64,000 nucleotides of DNA from an uncultured Poribacteria bacterium (GCA_951828515.1 OX639992.1:1602439-1666438); one strand, 5' to 3'. Shown: positions 9,848 to 18,539, counted from the first letter of the stretch. The notes: generated by a model not told the origin, from the letters alone. Made by a program: numbers and translations.

Positions 9848-10648
9848 TTAAGGAGTTGCCACCTCGCTTGCATCCAAGTATTTAAGCGGGCTTTCAACGA
9901 TGTAATCTCCCGAATCCTCAAGAAACTGCTGAATCAGAAAGGTATGGGCGGCACCGATAATCAGCAGGATTCGCTCATCGTCAGATTCGGTAATTCGCGT
10001 CAGATTCACATAAGTCTTAAGATTACGCGGATACCAGAAGTACCCCATCCAATTGGCACCTGGATATTGATCGCCTGACCCAATCCGCGCGCTCCGTAGA
10101 TATTTCTGATGGTCTGAATGTATCCATTCAGGTTGATTGAGCCGTATGTACATGTCAATAATTGGCTCGTACTCAGGTTCAGTCCGAGTTGTACCATCTT
10201 CATCCTGAGCGGTTTTTTCTTTCGTAGAAGGGAGACGCAGGAGATGCTCTTGGCCGTGCACTTTGGCAAACTTATAGTAATCTGTTAAATCGTCATCAGG
10301 ATCCCCTCCAAAGATTGGGTTCTCCTCAGAGCTTCGGAAGTAATCCACGCAATGGATCTTTGGATGTCCCATCATCTTCGCCAATCGAAACCCGACTTGA
10401 TGGACTTCATGGCGTTCAAGTTGAAATTCGTCCTTCAGATAGGCGTTGTATTCCTGCTGAAGATTGGAGTCAAGGTGGTCGACCTCAACAGCTATCTTCG
10501 TCGGCTGAAATTGAGCCAATTGCTCAGCAAGTTGTTGAAGTTCGCGCTGACGTTTAGGCGCGCGCATATCATCTATATTATCACCATCCCAACCTGCCAA
10601 GTGGTGGCTCCCGAGAATCATGATTATAGGTTTTACTGGATGTTTCAT
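9848..10648 (-). CDS. DUF5694 family protein without signal peptide (paralog 3)
   Basis: 266 residues, the shortest paralog. It starts directly at the core (MKHPVKPIIMILGSHH), so it lacks the signal peptide present in the others and should stay in the cytoplasm unless the start is misread. The first GX2H is GSHH (13-16) and the second is GAAH. The start codon overlaps the stop of paralog 4 as TGATG, which fixes the start and implies coupled translation. A truncated duplicate that lost its export signal is the simplest explanation. Confidence 0.72.
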   Translation of the reverse strand: MKHPVKPIIMILGSHHLAGWDGDNIDDMRAPKRQRELQQLAEQLAQFQPTKIAVEVDHLDSNLQQEYNAYLKDEFQLERHEVHQVGFRLAKMMGHPKIHCVDYFRSSEENPIFGGDPDDDLTDYYKFAKVHGQEHLLRLPSTKEKTAQDEDGTTRTEPEYEPIIDMYIRLNQPEWIHSDHQKYLRSARIGSGDQYPGANWMGYFWYPRNLKTYVNLTRITESDDERILLIIGAAHTFLIQQFLEDSGDYIVESPLKYLDASEVATP

Positions 10649-11562
10649 CAGTCAATCTTCTCCGTTTTTAAGTATTGCAATGGGCTCTCTATGTGATAAA
10701 ATTCAGAGTCTTCCGCAATCTGTTTAAGAAATCCCAAGTGTCCAGCCCCAATGATTAGCAAAATACGCTCATCTTCTGATTCCGTAATTCGGGTGAGATT
10801 GACGAAGGTTTTTAGGTTCCTTGGATACCAAAAATGTGAAACCCAATTCGCACCAGGATACTGATCTTGCAACCCAATTCGTGCAATTCTTAAGTAGTCG
10901 CGGAGGTTTGTGCGGATCTTTTCATCTTGGTTGATCCTTACATACATGTCGATTATCGGTTCGTATTTCTCAGGTTCAATCCAGATTTTGCCATCTTCAT
11001 CCTCCGTCATCTTTCCAGTCGGTGGAGACCCCAGAAGGTGTTCCTGATCGTTCGCTTCTGCAAACGTGCCCCAATCTGTCAAATGATCCTCCCTATCTTC
11101 CCGGACGATTGGATCATCGCGAAAATAATCTACACAGTACACCTTTGGATGTCCCATATCTTTCGCCAGTCGGAAGCCAATCTGGTGAATTTCATGAGGC
11201 TCAAGTTGAAAACTATCCTTTAGATAACCGTTGTATTCCTCCTGAAGTTTCGGTGCCCAACGTTCATCAACTTCAACGGCTATCTTCGTCGGTTTAAATT
11301 GGGCGAGTTGATCCGCAAGTGCCTGAAGTTCAACTTGACGTTTAGGAGCAAGCACATCATCCATTCTGTAATTGATTCGGTCTGCCCCCCAATTTGCCAA
11401 ATGTCCGCTTCCAAGAATCATAAGGGTCGGTTTCTTCGTCATTAGTGGAGTATCTCCTGTAGATAAGTCTGTTCGATTATCGCTTGCAGCTGGACCGACT
11501 GTAAATAATACAGCAACGAATAACGTCATCAAATAGAATTGGCATTTCACTAAGGCTTTCAT
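10648..11562 (-). CDS. DUF5694 family protein, secreted (paralog 4)
   Basis: 304 residues with a signal peptide (about 1-27), ILGSGH at 49-54, APKRQVELQ, KIAVEVDE and a C-terminal GAGH. ATG 11562 is chosen over the TTG one codon upstream because the leader then matches paralogs 1 and 2 (AGGAG plus about 8 nt). Its tail differs: GAGH is followed by LGFLKQIAED instead of the usual YLVQQFLED, and the predicted product ends PLQYLKTEKID. The stop overlaps the start of paralog 3. Confidence 0.75.
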   Translation of the reverse strand: MKALVKCQFYLMTLFVAVLFTVGPAASDNRTDLSTGDTPLMTKKPTLMILGSGHLANWGADRINYRMDDVLAPKRQVELQALADQLAQFKPTKIAVEVDERWAPKLQEEYNGYLKDSFQLEPHEIHQIGFRLAKDMGHPKVYCVDYFRDDPIVREDREDHLTDWGTFAEANDQEHLLGSPPTGKMTEDEDGKIWIEPEKYEPIIDMYVRINQDEKIRTNLRDYLRIARIGLQDQYPGANWVSHFWYPRNLKTFVNLTRITESEDERILLIIGAGHLGFLKQIAEDSEFYHIESPLQYLKTEKID

Positions 11563-11619
11563 CAAACTTTCTCCTATCTGTGGTATGGGTAACCCTACCT
11601 TAAAAAATGGAACAACAGA

Positions 11620-13014
11620 TTAAGGTATTTCCGCCTCGTTTGCATTCAAGTATTGCAGCGGACTCTCAACAATGTAATCTCCCGAGTCCTCAAGAAACTG
11701 CTGAATCAGATAAACATGTCCAGCACCGATAATTAGCAGAATGCGATCGTCGGTGGACTCCGTGATGCGCGTCAGGTTCACAAAATTCTTGAGATTATGC
11801 GCATACCACCAATGTGCAACCCAATTCGCACCTGGGTATTGGTCTTTGAGTCCAATGCGTGCAGTGCGCAGATAACTTTGATGGTCGGCGCGCATCTGTT
11901 CAGGATCGTTCATCCGTATATACATGTCAATCAAGGGTTCATATCCTTCACGTTCAACCCAGACCGTGCCATCTACGTCCGCCCGAACTTTCACCCCGCT
12001 TGAGGAAATGCTCCATAAGAGGTGCTCCTGATTATGCGTCTCCGCAAACGTGGCATAGTCCATCAAGTGGTCGTCAATTTTATCACGGATCGGCCGGTGT
12101 TTTGGCCAGTCGGCAACACAGTAAAGCTTCGGATGTCCCATCTGTTTGGCTAACCGAAAGCCGAATTGGTCATGCAGGCTCCGTGTGAGTTCGTAGGTGC
12201 CCTCCAAGTAGCCTTGATAGTTTGCGTTAATCTCCGCATCATCCCTTTCGTCTATATAAACGGCTATCTTGGTGGGACTAAATGCTCTAAGTTGCTGCAC
12301 CAGTTGTTCCATCTCGCGTTGGCGTTTGGGCGCGAGGACGTCATCCATTCTTGTATTGAATACATTGATTCCCGGATTTGTGAAAAATGTACTACCGAGA
12401 ATCATGACTGTCGCTTTGTCTCTCAGATCTTCTCTTTTCCATTGCCCTTTTAATTTGTCGCCAAAATCGATGTCTACCGCACCGAAATTGCTGAGATTCC
12501 CGAGCAATTCCTCAATGCGCTCTGGCGCGATTTCGCCGACGATATTGACAAAGGTGGCTTCTCCAGACCTTTTCGGGATGATGATAGCAAAAATCCCGTA
12601 AACCTTTTCTTCGTCAAACAGTAGATTGATCTCCACCGTTTCACTGCTTTCCTCAATCTTGACGAGGACCTCCCACTCATCCTCTTTGAGCTTTTCCTTG
12701 AAATAGTTAACTAATTTCTTCTCATCAATCGTTGCCCTATCGTAGGTGCGGACATAGATGCCGTCCAACATCTTAATCAGTTCGGCGACTTCGGGTTGAT
12801 TGCTCACCGATTTGGTAACCAGACTGATGAGTTTCGAGGTTAAGTTAACTTCGACTTTCGCCGCAAGCGGCTCCGGGAAATCGAAGAGGATAAGTCCTTT
12901 TCTATCGGTTTTGCCCGATTTGCTCTGTTGCGCGTCTGCTGAGTGCATCAGTGTTAACAATGCGACTAAAAACAGCAGCATGGGCAGTCGTATAAAGTGC
13001 TTTTGCAATTTCAT
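11620..13014 (-). CDS. DUF4252-DUF5694 fusion protein
   Basis: 464 residues. After a signal peptide (about 1-28) comes a DUF4252-like domain (about 50-190). It aligns by eye with the whole mature part of the next upstream protein: VEVNLTSKL, the IYVRTYD strand, YFKEKLKEDEWE and FVNIVGEI. A DUF5694 domain follows (about 200-464). The first GX2H reads GSTF (207-210), so its histidine is lost, while the C-terminal GAGH is kept. The catalytic function may therefore be lost or altered. The fusion ties the two families to one process. RBS GGAG lies before ATG 13014. Confidence 0.75.
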   Translation of the reverse strand: MKLQKHFIRLPMLLFLVALLTLMHSADAQQSKSGKTDRKGLILFDFPEPLAAKVEVNLTSKLISLVTKSVSNQPEVAELIKMLDGIYVRTYDRATIDEKKLVNYFKEKLKEDEWEVLVKIEESSETVEINLLFDEEKVYGIFAIIIPKRSGEATFVNIVGEIAPERIEELLGNLSNFGAVDIDFGDKLKGQWKREDLRDKATVMILGSTFFTNPGINVFNTRMDDVLAPKRQREMEQLVQQLRAFSPTKIAVYIDERDDAEINANYQGYLEGTYELTRSLHDQFGFRLAKQMGHPKLYCVADWPKHRPIRDKIDDHLMDYATFAETHNQEHLLWSISSSGVKVRADVDGTVWVEREGYEPLIDMYIRMNDPEQMRADHQSYLRTARIGLKDQYPGANWVAHWWYAHNLKNFVNLTRITESTDDRILLIIGAGHVYLIQQFLEDSGDYIVESPLQYLNANEAEIP

Positions 13015-13035
13015 GGGTTCTACTCCTTATCTATT

Positions 13036-13722
13036 TTAACGGTTAGTTGCTGTGGTTTCTGATTTCAGGGCATGATCCGGTTTCTCGGCGTTGCGCTTTA
13101 CTTCCCACCGGTGGGGCATCGGGGCCTTTATCCAATTGCGAACTGTTTCGGAGATCGCCTCCTCCGAATTAGATTCCAGAAGTTGTCCAAATAGAGTGCC
13201 GAGTTTCTGAAAGTCAATCTCTCCATAGATGTTCACAAAACCCGAATTGCCATTATCGGTGAACATAACGAAGATACCGTGCACGACACCCGATTTTTCC
13301 GCGTAAAGCAGACTGAGATCGAATTTATCCCTGATTTTGATGAGATGTTCCCACTTTTCGTTTTCAAGGATACCACGATAGTGGCCCACCATCTGGTCGA
13401 GGTCTTTCATCTCTTTATCGTAAGCCCGGATAGAGGCACCTTTTAGCATTTCGGCATAACCGGTATATTCCGACAGATCTATCGATCCATCTCCAGCAAG
13501 TTTCGGGTTACTTGCGATGCCGAAATTGATAAAAAGGCCCAAGAGGCTCTTGTCCAAGTTAATTTCAACTTTCGGGATAGGGGCATCCGGCAGATTCATT
13601 TCTATTTTCCCCCGAACCGTCTCTCCTACGTTACTGTCCTGGGCGTGCCCATTGGTGAAGAAACAGCAAACTGCTAAAAAGGCTATACCTGTTAAAAGGG
13701 CTGTAAGGGTGGATCTTTTCAT
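13036..13722 (-). CDS. DUF4252 family exported protein
   Basis: 228 residues with a signal peptide (about 1-25, ending GHAQ). The rest is a single DUF4252-like domain: VEINLDKSLLGL, ASIRAYDKEM, HYRGILENEKWEHL and FVNIYGEIDF. In other bacteria such proteins are typically encoded next to ECF sigma/anti-sigma pairs, as here. ATG 13722 is chosen because AAGGAG lies just upstream and overlaps the stop of the anti-sigma gene; a longer reading frame to 13908 would run through that gene. Its function is unknown. It may be a periplasmic sensor or effector of the sigma system (inference). Confidence 0.75.
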   Translation of the reverse strand: MKRSTLTALLTGIAFLAVCCFFTNGHAQDSNVGETVRGKIEMNLPDAPIPKVEINLDKSLLGLFINFGIASNPKLAGDGSIDLSEYTGYAEMLKGASIRAYDKEMKDLDQMVGHYRGILENEKWEHLIKIRDKFDLSLLYAEKSGVVHGIFVMFTDNGNSGFVNIYGEIDFQKLGTLFGQLLESNSEEAISETVRNWIKAPMPHRWEVKRNAEKPDHALKSETTATNR

Positions 13723-13735
13723 GGATTTCTTCTCC

Positions 13736-14398
13736 TTAATATGAACGTTTGTTGCTTTTTGTGCCCGGAGTGTTCCGCGGTAACCGGTCAAGGCTATCAA
13801 GACTCCGGTGAATTGCTGATGAAGCACCCTTCGTCTGTTTCGATGCGCGGCGAGAGGCTGTTTCAATCTGAATAAAGGGACGACTTGAGACCTCATCAAT
13901 CCGCACATCCGGGAGTTTCTCGTTAACGACGGTGCCGGTTCGCTCTACCGCGTAATTCAACTTACCGAGTGCATAAGCCAGGTCACGGGAGGCTTGCTGC
14001 ACTTTCAGATGCTGTTGGTACTGATAGGTCCCGAACAGGACGACTCCGATGAGACATGCGAACGCGCCTGCGCGAGCGAGCATCGAAGTTAAATCATCCG
14101 AGAACGTGAACAGTTGGAATATCCTATGTAGCCACCTCGGTCCCTTGCTGGGGTGCGCGCGAACGTAAGCCTCAACGGCGTTGAAGACTTCCGGCGGTGG
14201 CTCTGGTTTGGGAAGTTCGTGCAATGCGCCGCTAATTGCTTGGGCGAAGCGAACTTCATCTTGACACATTGAACAGGATGCAACATGTGTCGCTATTGTC
14301 GCATGAAGGTCCGTATCTAATTCATCGGCGAGATATGCCTCTAAATTGTCCTGAACTTCCATGCAAGATGAATCTTGGTGAAGAGGAAAATTGTTCAT
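13736..14398 (-). CDS. Anti-sigma factor with zinc-finger (zf-HC2) domain
   Basis: 220 residues. The N-terminal zinc-binding anti-sigma domain shows the HX3CX2C signature (H38, C42, C45: THVASCSMC). One membrane segment lies near 105-125 (FACLIGVVLFGTY) and a periplasmic tail of about 95 residues follows. It is expected to hold the neighbouring sigma factor inactive at the inner membrane and release it on an envelope signal. It overlaps the sigma gene by 4 nt (ATGA), so the two are coupled. Confidence 0.88.
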   Translation of the reverse strand: MNNFPLHQDSSCMEVQDNLEAYLADELDTDLHATIATHVASCSMCQDEVRFAQAISGALHELPKPEPPPEVFNAVEAYVRAHPSKGPRWLHRIFQLFTFSDDLTSMLARAGAFACLIGVVLFGTYQYQQHLKVQQASRDLAYALGKLNYAVERTGTVVNEKLPDVRIDEVSSRPFIQIETASRRASKQTKGASSAIHRSLDSLDRLPRNTPGTKSNKRSY

Positions 14399-14940
14399 TC
14401 TTCATTCCTCCAGTAGGGACGTAGTAACTCCCGCAACCTTTTGCGGGCACGGAATGCTGTTGATTTCACAGTTCCCTCGGGTTGTTCTAACACCTCTGCG
14501 ATCTCCTTGAAACTCATGCCGTTCAATTCCCGCATAATTATCACTGACCGCATATCTGGCGGCAATTTCTTAATGGCACACTGGACCGACTCTTTGAGCT
14601 CTTGCTGGATCACAATCTCATCTGGTGATGGATTTGATCGATTAGAATGCGTGTGCATCAAAGTTTCGAGTTCTGTTTCGGGATCCGTATCGTCTCCGCC
14701 TGTTAAAGGCACCTGAAATTTGTTGCGCTTTAGCAGATTGAAACAGAGATTCTGTGCACATTTTAGCAACCATGAGTGTACAGTCTTCGGACGCAATTTG
14801 TTCCGGTGTTTCCACGCCGTGATAAACGTCTCTTGTGTTATATCCTCTGCATCTTCCCGATTTCCGAGTAGATAGAGGGTGTGTTGATAAACCCGAGCCT
14901 TGTGTGTATGGACAAGTTTAAGGAATTTATCTTCTGTCAT
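14395..14940 (-). CDS. ECF-family RNA polymerase sigma factor
   Basis: 181 residues, a normal ECF length. Region 2 is at about 10-75 (NREDAEDITQETFITAWKH). Region 4 is at about 120-175 (LPPDMRSVIIMRELNGMS and EGTVKSTAFRARKRL). There is no region 1.1 or 3. It heads a nearly gap-free minus-strand run of nine genes reaching 5205, and the matched promoter at 14972-14999 is only about 30 nt upstream, so autoregulation is likely. Confidence 0.92.
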   Translation of the reverse strand: MTEDKFLKLVHTHKARVYQHTLYLLGNREDAEDITQETFITAWKHRNKLRPKTVHSWLLKCAQNLCFNLLKRNKFQVPLTGGDDTDPETELETLMHTHSNRSNPSPDEIVIQQELKESVQCAIKKLPPDMRSVIIMRELNGMSFKEIAEVLEQPEGTVKSTAFRARKRLRELLRPYWRNEE

Positions 14941-14971
14941 GTTTCAACTCCGCGCATTTTGAGGTTGACGT

Positions 14972-14999
14972 TACTACAAACGAGTTGCAAAAAAGTTGC
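14972..14999 (-). promoter_or_regulatory. Putative autoregulated ECF promoter of the sigma operon
   Basis: Minus strand: GCAACTTTTT (14999-14990), 12 nt, GTAGTA (14977-14972). The predicted transcript starts about 25 nt before the sigma ATG. Blocks and gap are identical to the site at 4970-4997. The rest of the 14941-15245 gap holds MITE A copy 2. Confidence 0.65.
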
Positions 15000-15082
15000 A
15001 TTTTTTTTAATTTTAATATTTTCGGAGGGATTTTGGCAGGGCTGACTGGATGTGATAGGTGCGGTTTGATGAAGTTTCAGGG

Positions 15083-15203
15083 TTTATAGTAAAACCCATA
15101 ATTAAGTTTACACTCTGTAATGCGGCGAGGTTAGGAAACCTCGCCAGCAATGTGGGTTTTGTGTTTTCAAGAGCGTGCAAGTATTTTCGGGCTTTACTAT
15201 AAA
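15083..15203. repeat. MITE-like element A, copy 2
   Basis: 121 bp, ends TTTATAGTAAAACCC and GGGCTTTACTATAAA, core hairpin GAGGTTAGGAAACCTCGCC. Nearly the same length and sequence as copy 1. It separates the sigma operon promoter from the convergent end of the dehydrogenase gene. Confidence 0.87.
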
Positions 15204-15245
15204 GACGGCACATTTCTGGGCAGGACGGAGAAGCAAAATTTAAGC

Positions 15246-16196
15246 CTATTCCCATTGAAATACGCTACCCAACAAACGCATCGGTTCATCGCGGAGCCAC
15301 CTATAGATTTGCGGTGCTTCGTCAACAGGCACCCGATGTCGAATCAACGGTGCAATTTTGACGGAACCTTGACGGAGCAATCGACAGAGATTTTCCAGAT
15401 CGTCACACGTGAAATGGCTACACTGAAGGATGCTAATCTCCTTATGTTGACCGACGTTAAAGGTGTAATTGACATCGAAGCGTCCGGCAACTAAGAGCAG
15501 TCGTCCTTGAACTTTGCAAGCCTGAATCATCGGTGTCACCATGTCTGGAACACCCGCGAAGTCCATGACGGCATCAAAGGAACCCTCTTGAATTTGAGAA
15601 TCCCAACCCTCACCACTCGTATTGAGAACCGCCTCTGCTACACCGAGTTGACGGCTCTGTTCCAATCGAGTCTCCTCAATGTCGCACACCGTTACTCGGG
15701 CTCCCATAGCGTTGGCGATCTGCGCCGCAAACATACCGATACATCCTTGTCCAACAACCAGTACTTTTTCTCCGATGCGCGGATCAATACGCCTGCAGCA
15801 ATGCATCGCGACACCAGAGATGCCGAAGAGCGCAGCTTCGCCAGGGTCGATGTCCCCTGGCAATTTGAATAGGAGTCCATCTTCCGAAATAGTGAACCGT
15901 TCGACATGATTCACGCTCGCATAGATGAGGTCGCCGACCTGAAGTTGTGTTACGTCCGGTCCCGCTTCAATAACTCTACCGACGTTCTGGTATCCATCGG
16001 TGGTTGGCAGTCGGTTATCGGAGGCTGAATAGTTCCCACCGATCAGTTGATTCCGTTCTGTACCGTTGGTAAGCCCTGTAAAAACAGATTGACACAGCAC
16101 TTCGTTTCCGGTAGGGGGTGCTGGCTCGTCCCAATCGGTGACAACAATTTTTTCGCGTCTTTTATCTGGCAATAATTTAACGACAAGTGCTCTCAC
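15246..16196 (-). CDS. MDR-family (alcohol dehydrogenase-like) oxidoreductase
   Basis: 316 residues. It has a GroES-like N-terminal half and a Rossmann half with the nucleotide motif VVGQGCIGMFAAQ (about 148-160) and the acidic strand end VCDIEE. The usual GHE zinc-site motif reads GYQNVG, so the catalytic zinc ligands of classical alcohol dehydrogenases are not all present; it resembles the zinc-poor or BchC-like MDR group. GTG 16196 is preferred: it gives the common start MRALVV and has AGGAG 11 nt upstream. Substrate unknown. It diverges from the aldolase/RraA genes and may serve the same sugar-acid pathway (inference). Confidence 0.8.
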   Translation of the reverse strand: MRALVVKLLPDKRREKIVVTDWDEPAPPTGNEVLCQSVFTGLTNGTERNQLIGGNYSASDNRLPTTDGYQNVGRVIEAGPDVTQLQVGDLIYASVNHVERFTISEDGLLFKLPGDIDPGEAALFGISGVAMHCCRRIDPRIGEKVLVVGQGCIGMFAAQIANAMGARVTVCDIEETRLEQSRQLGVAEAVLNTSGEGWDSQIQEGSFDAVMDFAGVPDMVTPMIQACKVQGRLLLVAGRFDVNYTFNVGQHKEISILQCSHFTCDDLENLCRLLRQGSVKIAPLIRHRVPVDEAPQIYRWLRDEPMRLLGSVFQWE

Positions 16197-16609
16197 GATA
16201 TTGATCACTCCTTAGAGAAATTTAATGTGTAATTCTTCCTTTAGGTTATTCAAAACTCGCTGATTTGTCAAGGAATTTCAAAAATTCTTTAGAACTATAG
16301 AGTCTCCATTTATCCGTTCTCAGAAAAACTGTTTATTGATAAACAGAAATATTAACAACCTATAATTGTTCAGCATCCACTTTTCTCATATCATCACAAA
16401 AAAAATAGATGCTCTCAGAAGCACATGATGACTAAGTTGCATGCAGATGAGTGAAAATAATGAAAGAAAAACAGGGTATAATTTTGTAACTTTTTCAATG
16501 AAATCAACGATAAAATAAATAAAAAAACAAATAAAATTGAATCCTCCCCAAAATTAAACATTTCTGAAATTTCGGATCCAACCACTCACCGACTCCTTAA
16601 AAAATTGTG

Positions 16610-16638
16610 TTGACAGATTGTCACATTTTCTATAAAAT
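16610..16638 (+). promoter_or_regulatory. Sigma-70-type promoter for the aldolase gene
   Basis: TTGACA (16610-16615), 17 nt, TAAAAT (16633-16638), about 90 nt before the start codon. It lies in a very AT-rich 519-nt divergent intergenic region (16209-16727) that holds no gene I could recognise. Confidence 0.7.
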
Positions 16639-16727
16639 AACTTACATTCCAGAACGGAATCGAAAGTGATCAAAACCATCTTTCATCAAAAATATTGTAA
16701 TATTGCACATTAGTAAGGAGAACCCAA

Positions 16728-17606
16728 ATGCCGAAACGCGTTAATAAAGCGATTGAATTGTTAGCAGACGATCTGCCTGTCTTCTATACCGGCAGTCACA
16801 CGGGCGCGAACCTGAACTATGACGCGGGTCGCGCGATGGCAACAACTTGGGCAGACTACATCAATGTCGGCATGGAGCATGGGAGTTTCGATCTCGCTGG
16901 ATTGGATAGTTTCATGCGTGGGCTCGCTGACGGCGGTCCTACCAATAGCGGACACCAAACCCCGGCTATTATTGTTGAATTGCCAGTAGATGGTATCAGT
17001 GCAGATGTGATTCGCGCCAACGGTTGGCAGATGCGGCAACTCCTCGCACGCGGTGTGCACGGTTTGCTGCTTTGTCACGCCGAATCCCCAGAAGCCGTCA
17101 AAGCGTTTGTTGAAGCGTGCCGTTACCCATTCCAGACCATCGGCGTTGGCACACAATTGGATGTTGGAAGGCGCGGTTCCGCGGGGCAAGGCTCTGCTGC
17201 ACCTATCTGGGGCATTTCCGTTGACAAATACTTGGATGTCGCTGATCCATGGCCCCTGAACCCGAACGGTGAACTTTTATTGGGTCTCAAATTTGAAAAC
17301 AAGCGCGCGTTAGCAAACGTTGAGATCACGGCACAGGTCCCCGGAATAGCCTTCGCTGAATGGGGTCCCGGTGACATGAGCATGTCATTTGGCTACAAAA
17401 ATCCACCGAACCCACGTCCACAAGAATTGGAAGATGCCCGGAATCGCGTCGCTGCGGCGTGCAAAGCTGGCGGTATCGCGTTCTTGGAAAGCACTTCACC
17501 TGATACAATCGAGGCGAGCATCGACGCGGGTGTCCGGATCACTGGTGGCGGCGAAGAAGCGGCACGCATCGGACGGGCGTACGCCGGTAGAACAATGCCT
17601 GTCTAA
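16728..17606 (+). CDS. HpcH/HpaI-type aldolase
   Basis: 292 residues of the pyruvate-dependent class II aldolase/citrate lyase-beta-like family, a TIM barrel that uses a divalent metal. Motifs: IIVELPVDGI in the metal-site strand, GVHGLLLCHAESPEAV, and GPGDMSMSFG, which corresponds to the family GPNDLS-type loop. RBS AGGAG precedes ATG 16728. It lies upstream of an RraA-like gene; both families cleave or handle 2-oxo acid aldols, so a sugar-acid or aromatic-acid degradation step is likely. The exact substrate cannot be told. Confidence 0.85.
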   Translation: MPKRVNKAIELLADDLPVFYTGSHTGANLNYDAGRAMATTWADYINVGMEHGSFDLAGLDSFMRGLADGGPTNSGHQTPAIIVELPVDGISADVIRANGWQMRQLLARGVHGLLLCHAESPEAVKAFVEACRYPFQTIGVGTQLDVGRRGSAGQGSAAPIWGISVDKYLDVADPWPLNPNGELLLGLKFENKRALANVEITAQVPGIAFAEWGPGDMSMSFGYKNPPNPRPQELEDARNRVAAACKAGGIAFLESTSPDTIEASIDAGVRITGGGEEAARIGRAYAGRTMPV

Positions 17607-17745
17607 TTGGCTATCAGCGATCAGTTGTCAGCAATCGGGGCGCGTTACTTCGCGACACGCTTAGCAGTCAATAACCTGAACTCTGAAAACGAACGAAGCG
17701 AGCGACCTGATAACTGACTGGTAATCGCTAACGACTGACCCCCAT
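17607..17745. repeat. TCAGC-type interspersed repeat
   Basis: The gap after the aldolase gene carries repeated units such as TCAGCGATCAG and TTGTCAGCAATC, then TAACTGACTGG and ACGACTGACC in the other sense. This is the repeat family that fills many gaps in the window. No gene. Confidence 0.6.
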
Positions 17746-17801
17746 GCACCAGTTTCACATTTTTTATCGAACTGCAGGTCTGAAAAAAAGGACGAGTTAT
17801 T

Positions 17802-18539
17802 ATGGCATTAACAGAGCAGGAAATGTTGGCAGAACTTCGCAAATATGATACGCCTTCGATCACAAACGTGGTTGCTACGTATCCGGGGAGTCCGCTTTGC
17901 CTTGGACTCTATAATCCATGGACAGAAAATTGGTATACAGATACAACCATCCGCTGTATGTATCCTGAGCTTGGAGCCATTGCCGGTTATGCGGTGACGT
18001 GCGTCTACAGTGTCCCGGATCCGAACTACTCGGAACTCTCCTTTATGGATGTTATTGACGCGATGGGTGCCTCCAAGCAACCGACGATCTTCGCATTTGA
18101 GCAGAAGTTCCCTCCTGAGTTCGCCAATAAAGTCGGTTTAGCAGGCGGCAATATGACAGCAGCAATGAAATCAGTCGGCTGCTTAGGTGCCATTTCAAAC
18201 GGTCCATCACGCGATATTGACGAGATTCGACCGATGGAATTCCAGTATCTGTTAAGCGGCATCACACCCGGGCACGGTGCGATGGCAGTTCAGGCTGTCA
18301 ACGTCCCGGTCTCAATAGGTGGAATGGATGTCGCACCGGGTGAAATTATCCACATGGATGAGAATGGTGCGTGTAAGTTCCCGGCAGACAAATTGGAGGC
18401 GGTCCTGACAAACGTCAAGGCGTTGCTTGAAGAAGAGGGTGATCGGATCGGAAAACTGCTCTCAGGTCCCAAAACAGCGAAGCAGGTCCGTGCAATTTTC
18501 AGCGGACATTCTTATGCAGAAGAGGACGATGAGGAATAA
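17802..18539 (+). CDS. RraA family protein (possible 4-hydroxy-4-methyl-2-oxoglutarate aldolase)
   Basis: 245 residues. The RraA core motif is GGNMTAAMKSVGCLGAISNG followed by PSRDIDEI. The R and D of SRD are the residues that bind the metal and oxo-acid in aldolases of this fold. RNase E inhibition (true RraA) is less likely for this longer, aldolase-adjacent form. The gene follows the HpcH/HpaI aldolase at 195 nt, separated by a repeat, so they may share a pathway. ATG 17802 has AGGA 11 nt upstream. Confidence 0.8.
   Translation: MALTEQEMLAELRKYDTPSITNVVATYPGSPLCLGLYNPWTENWYTDTTIRCMYPELGAIAGYAVTCVYSVPDPNYSELSFMDVIDAMGASKQPTIFAFEQKFPPEFANKVGLAGGNMTAAMKSVGCLGAISNGPSRDIDEIRPMEFQYLLSGITPGHGAMAVQAVNVPVSIGGMDVAPGEIIHMDENGACKFPADKLEAVLTNVKALLEEEGDRIGKLLSGPKTAKQVRAIFSGHSYAEEDDEE

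Noticed and set aside
16465-16515. Third copy of the ECF-type promoter (TGTAACTTTTTC)
   Set aside because: The -35-like block is present, but no GTAGTA lies 12 nt downstream, and the region is simply AT-rich.
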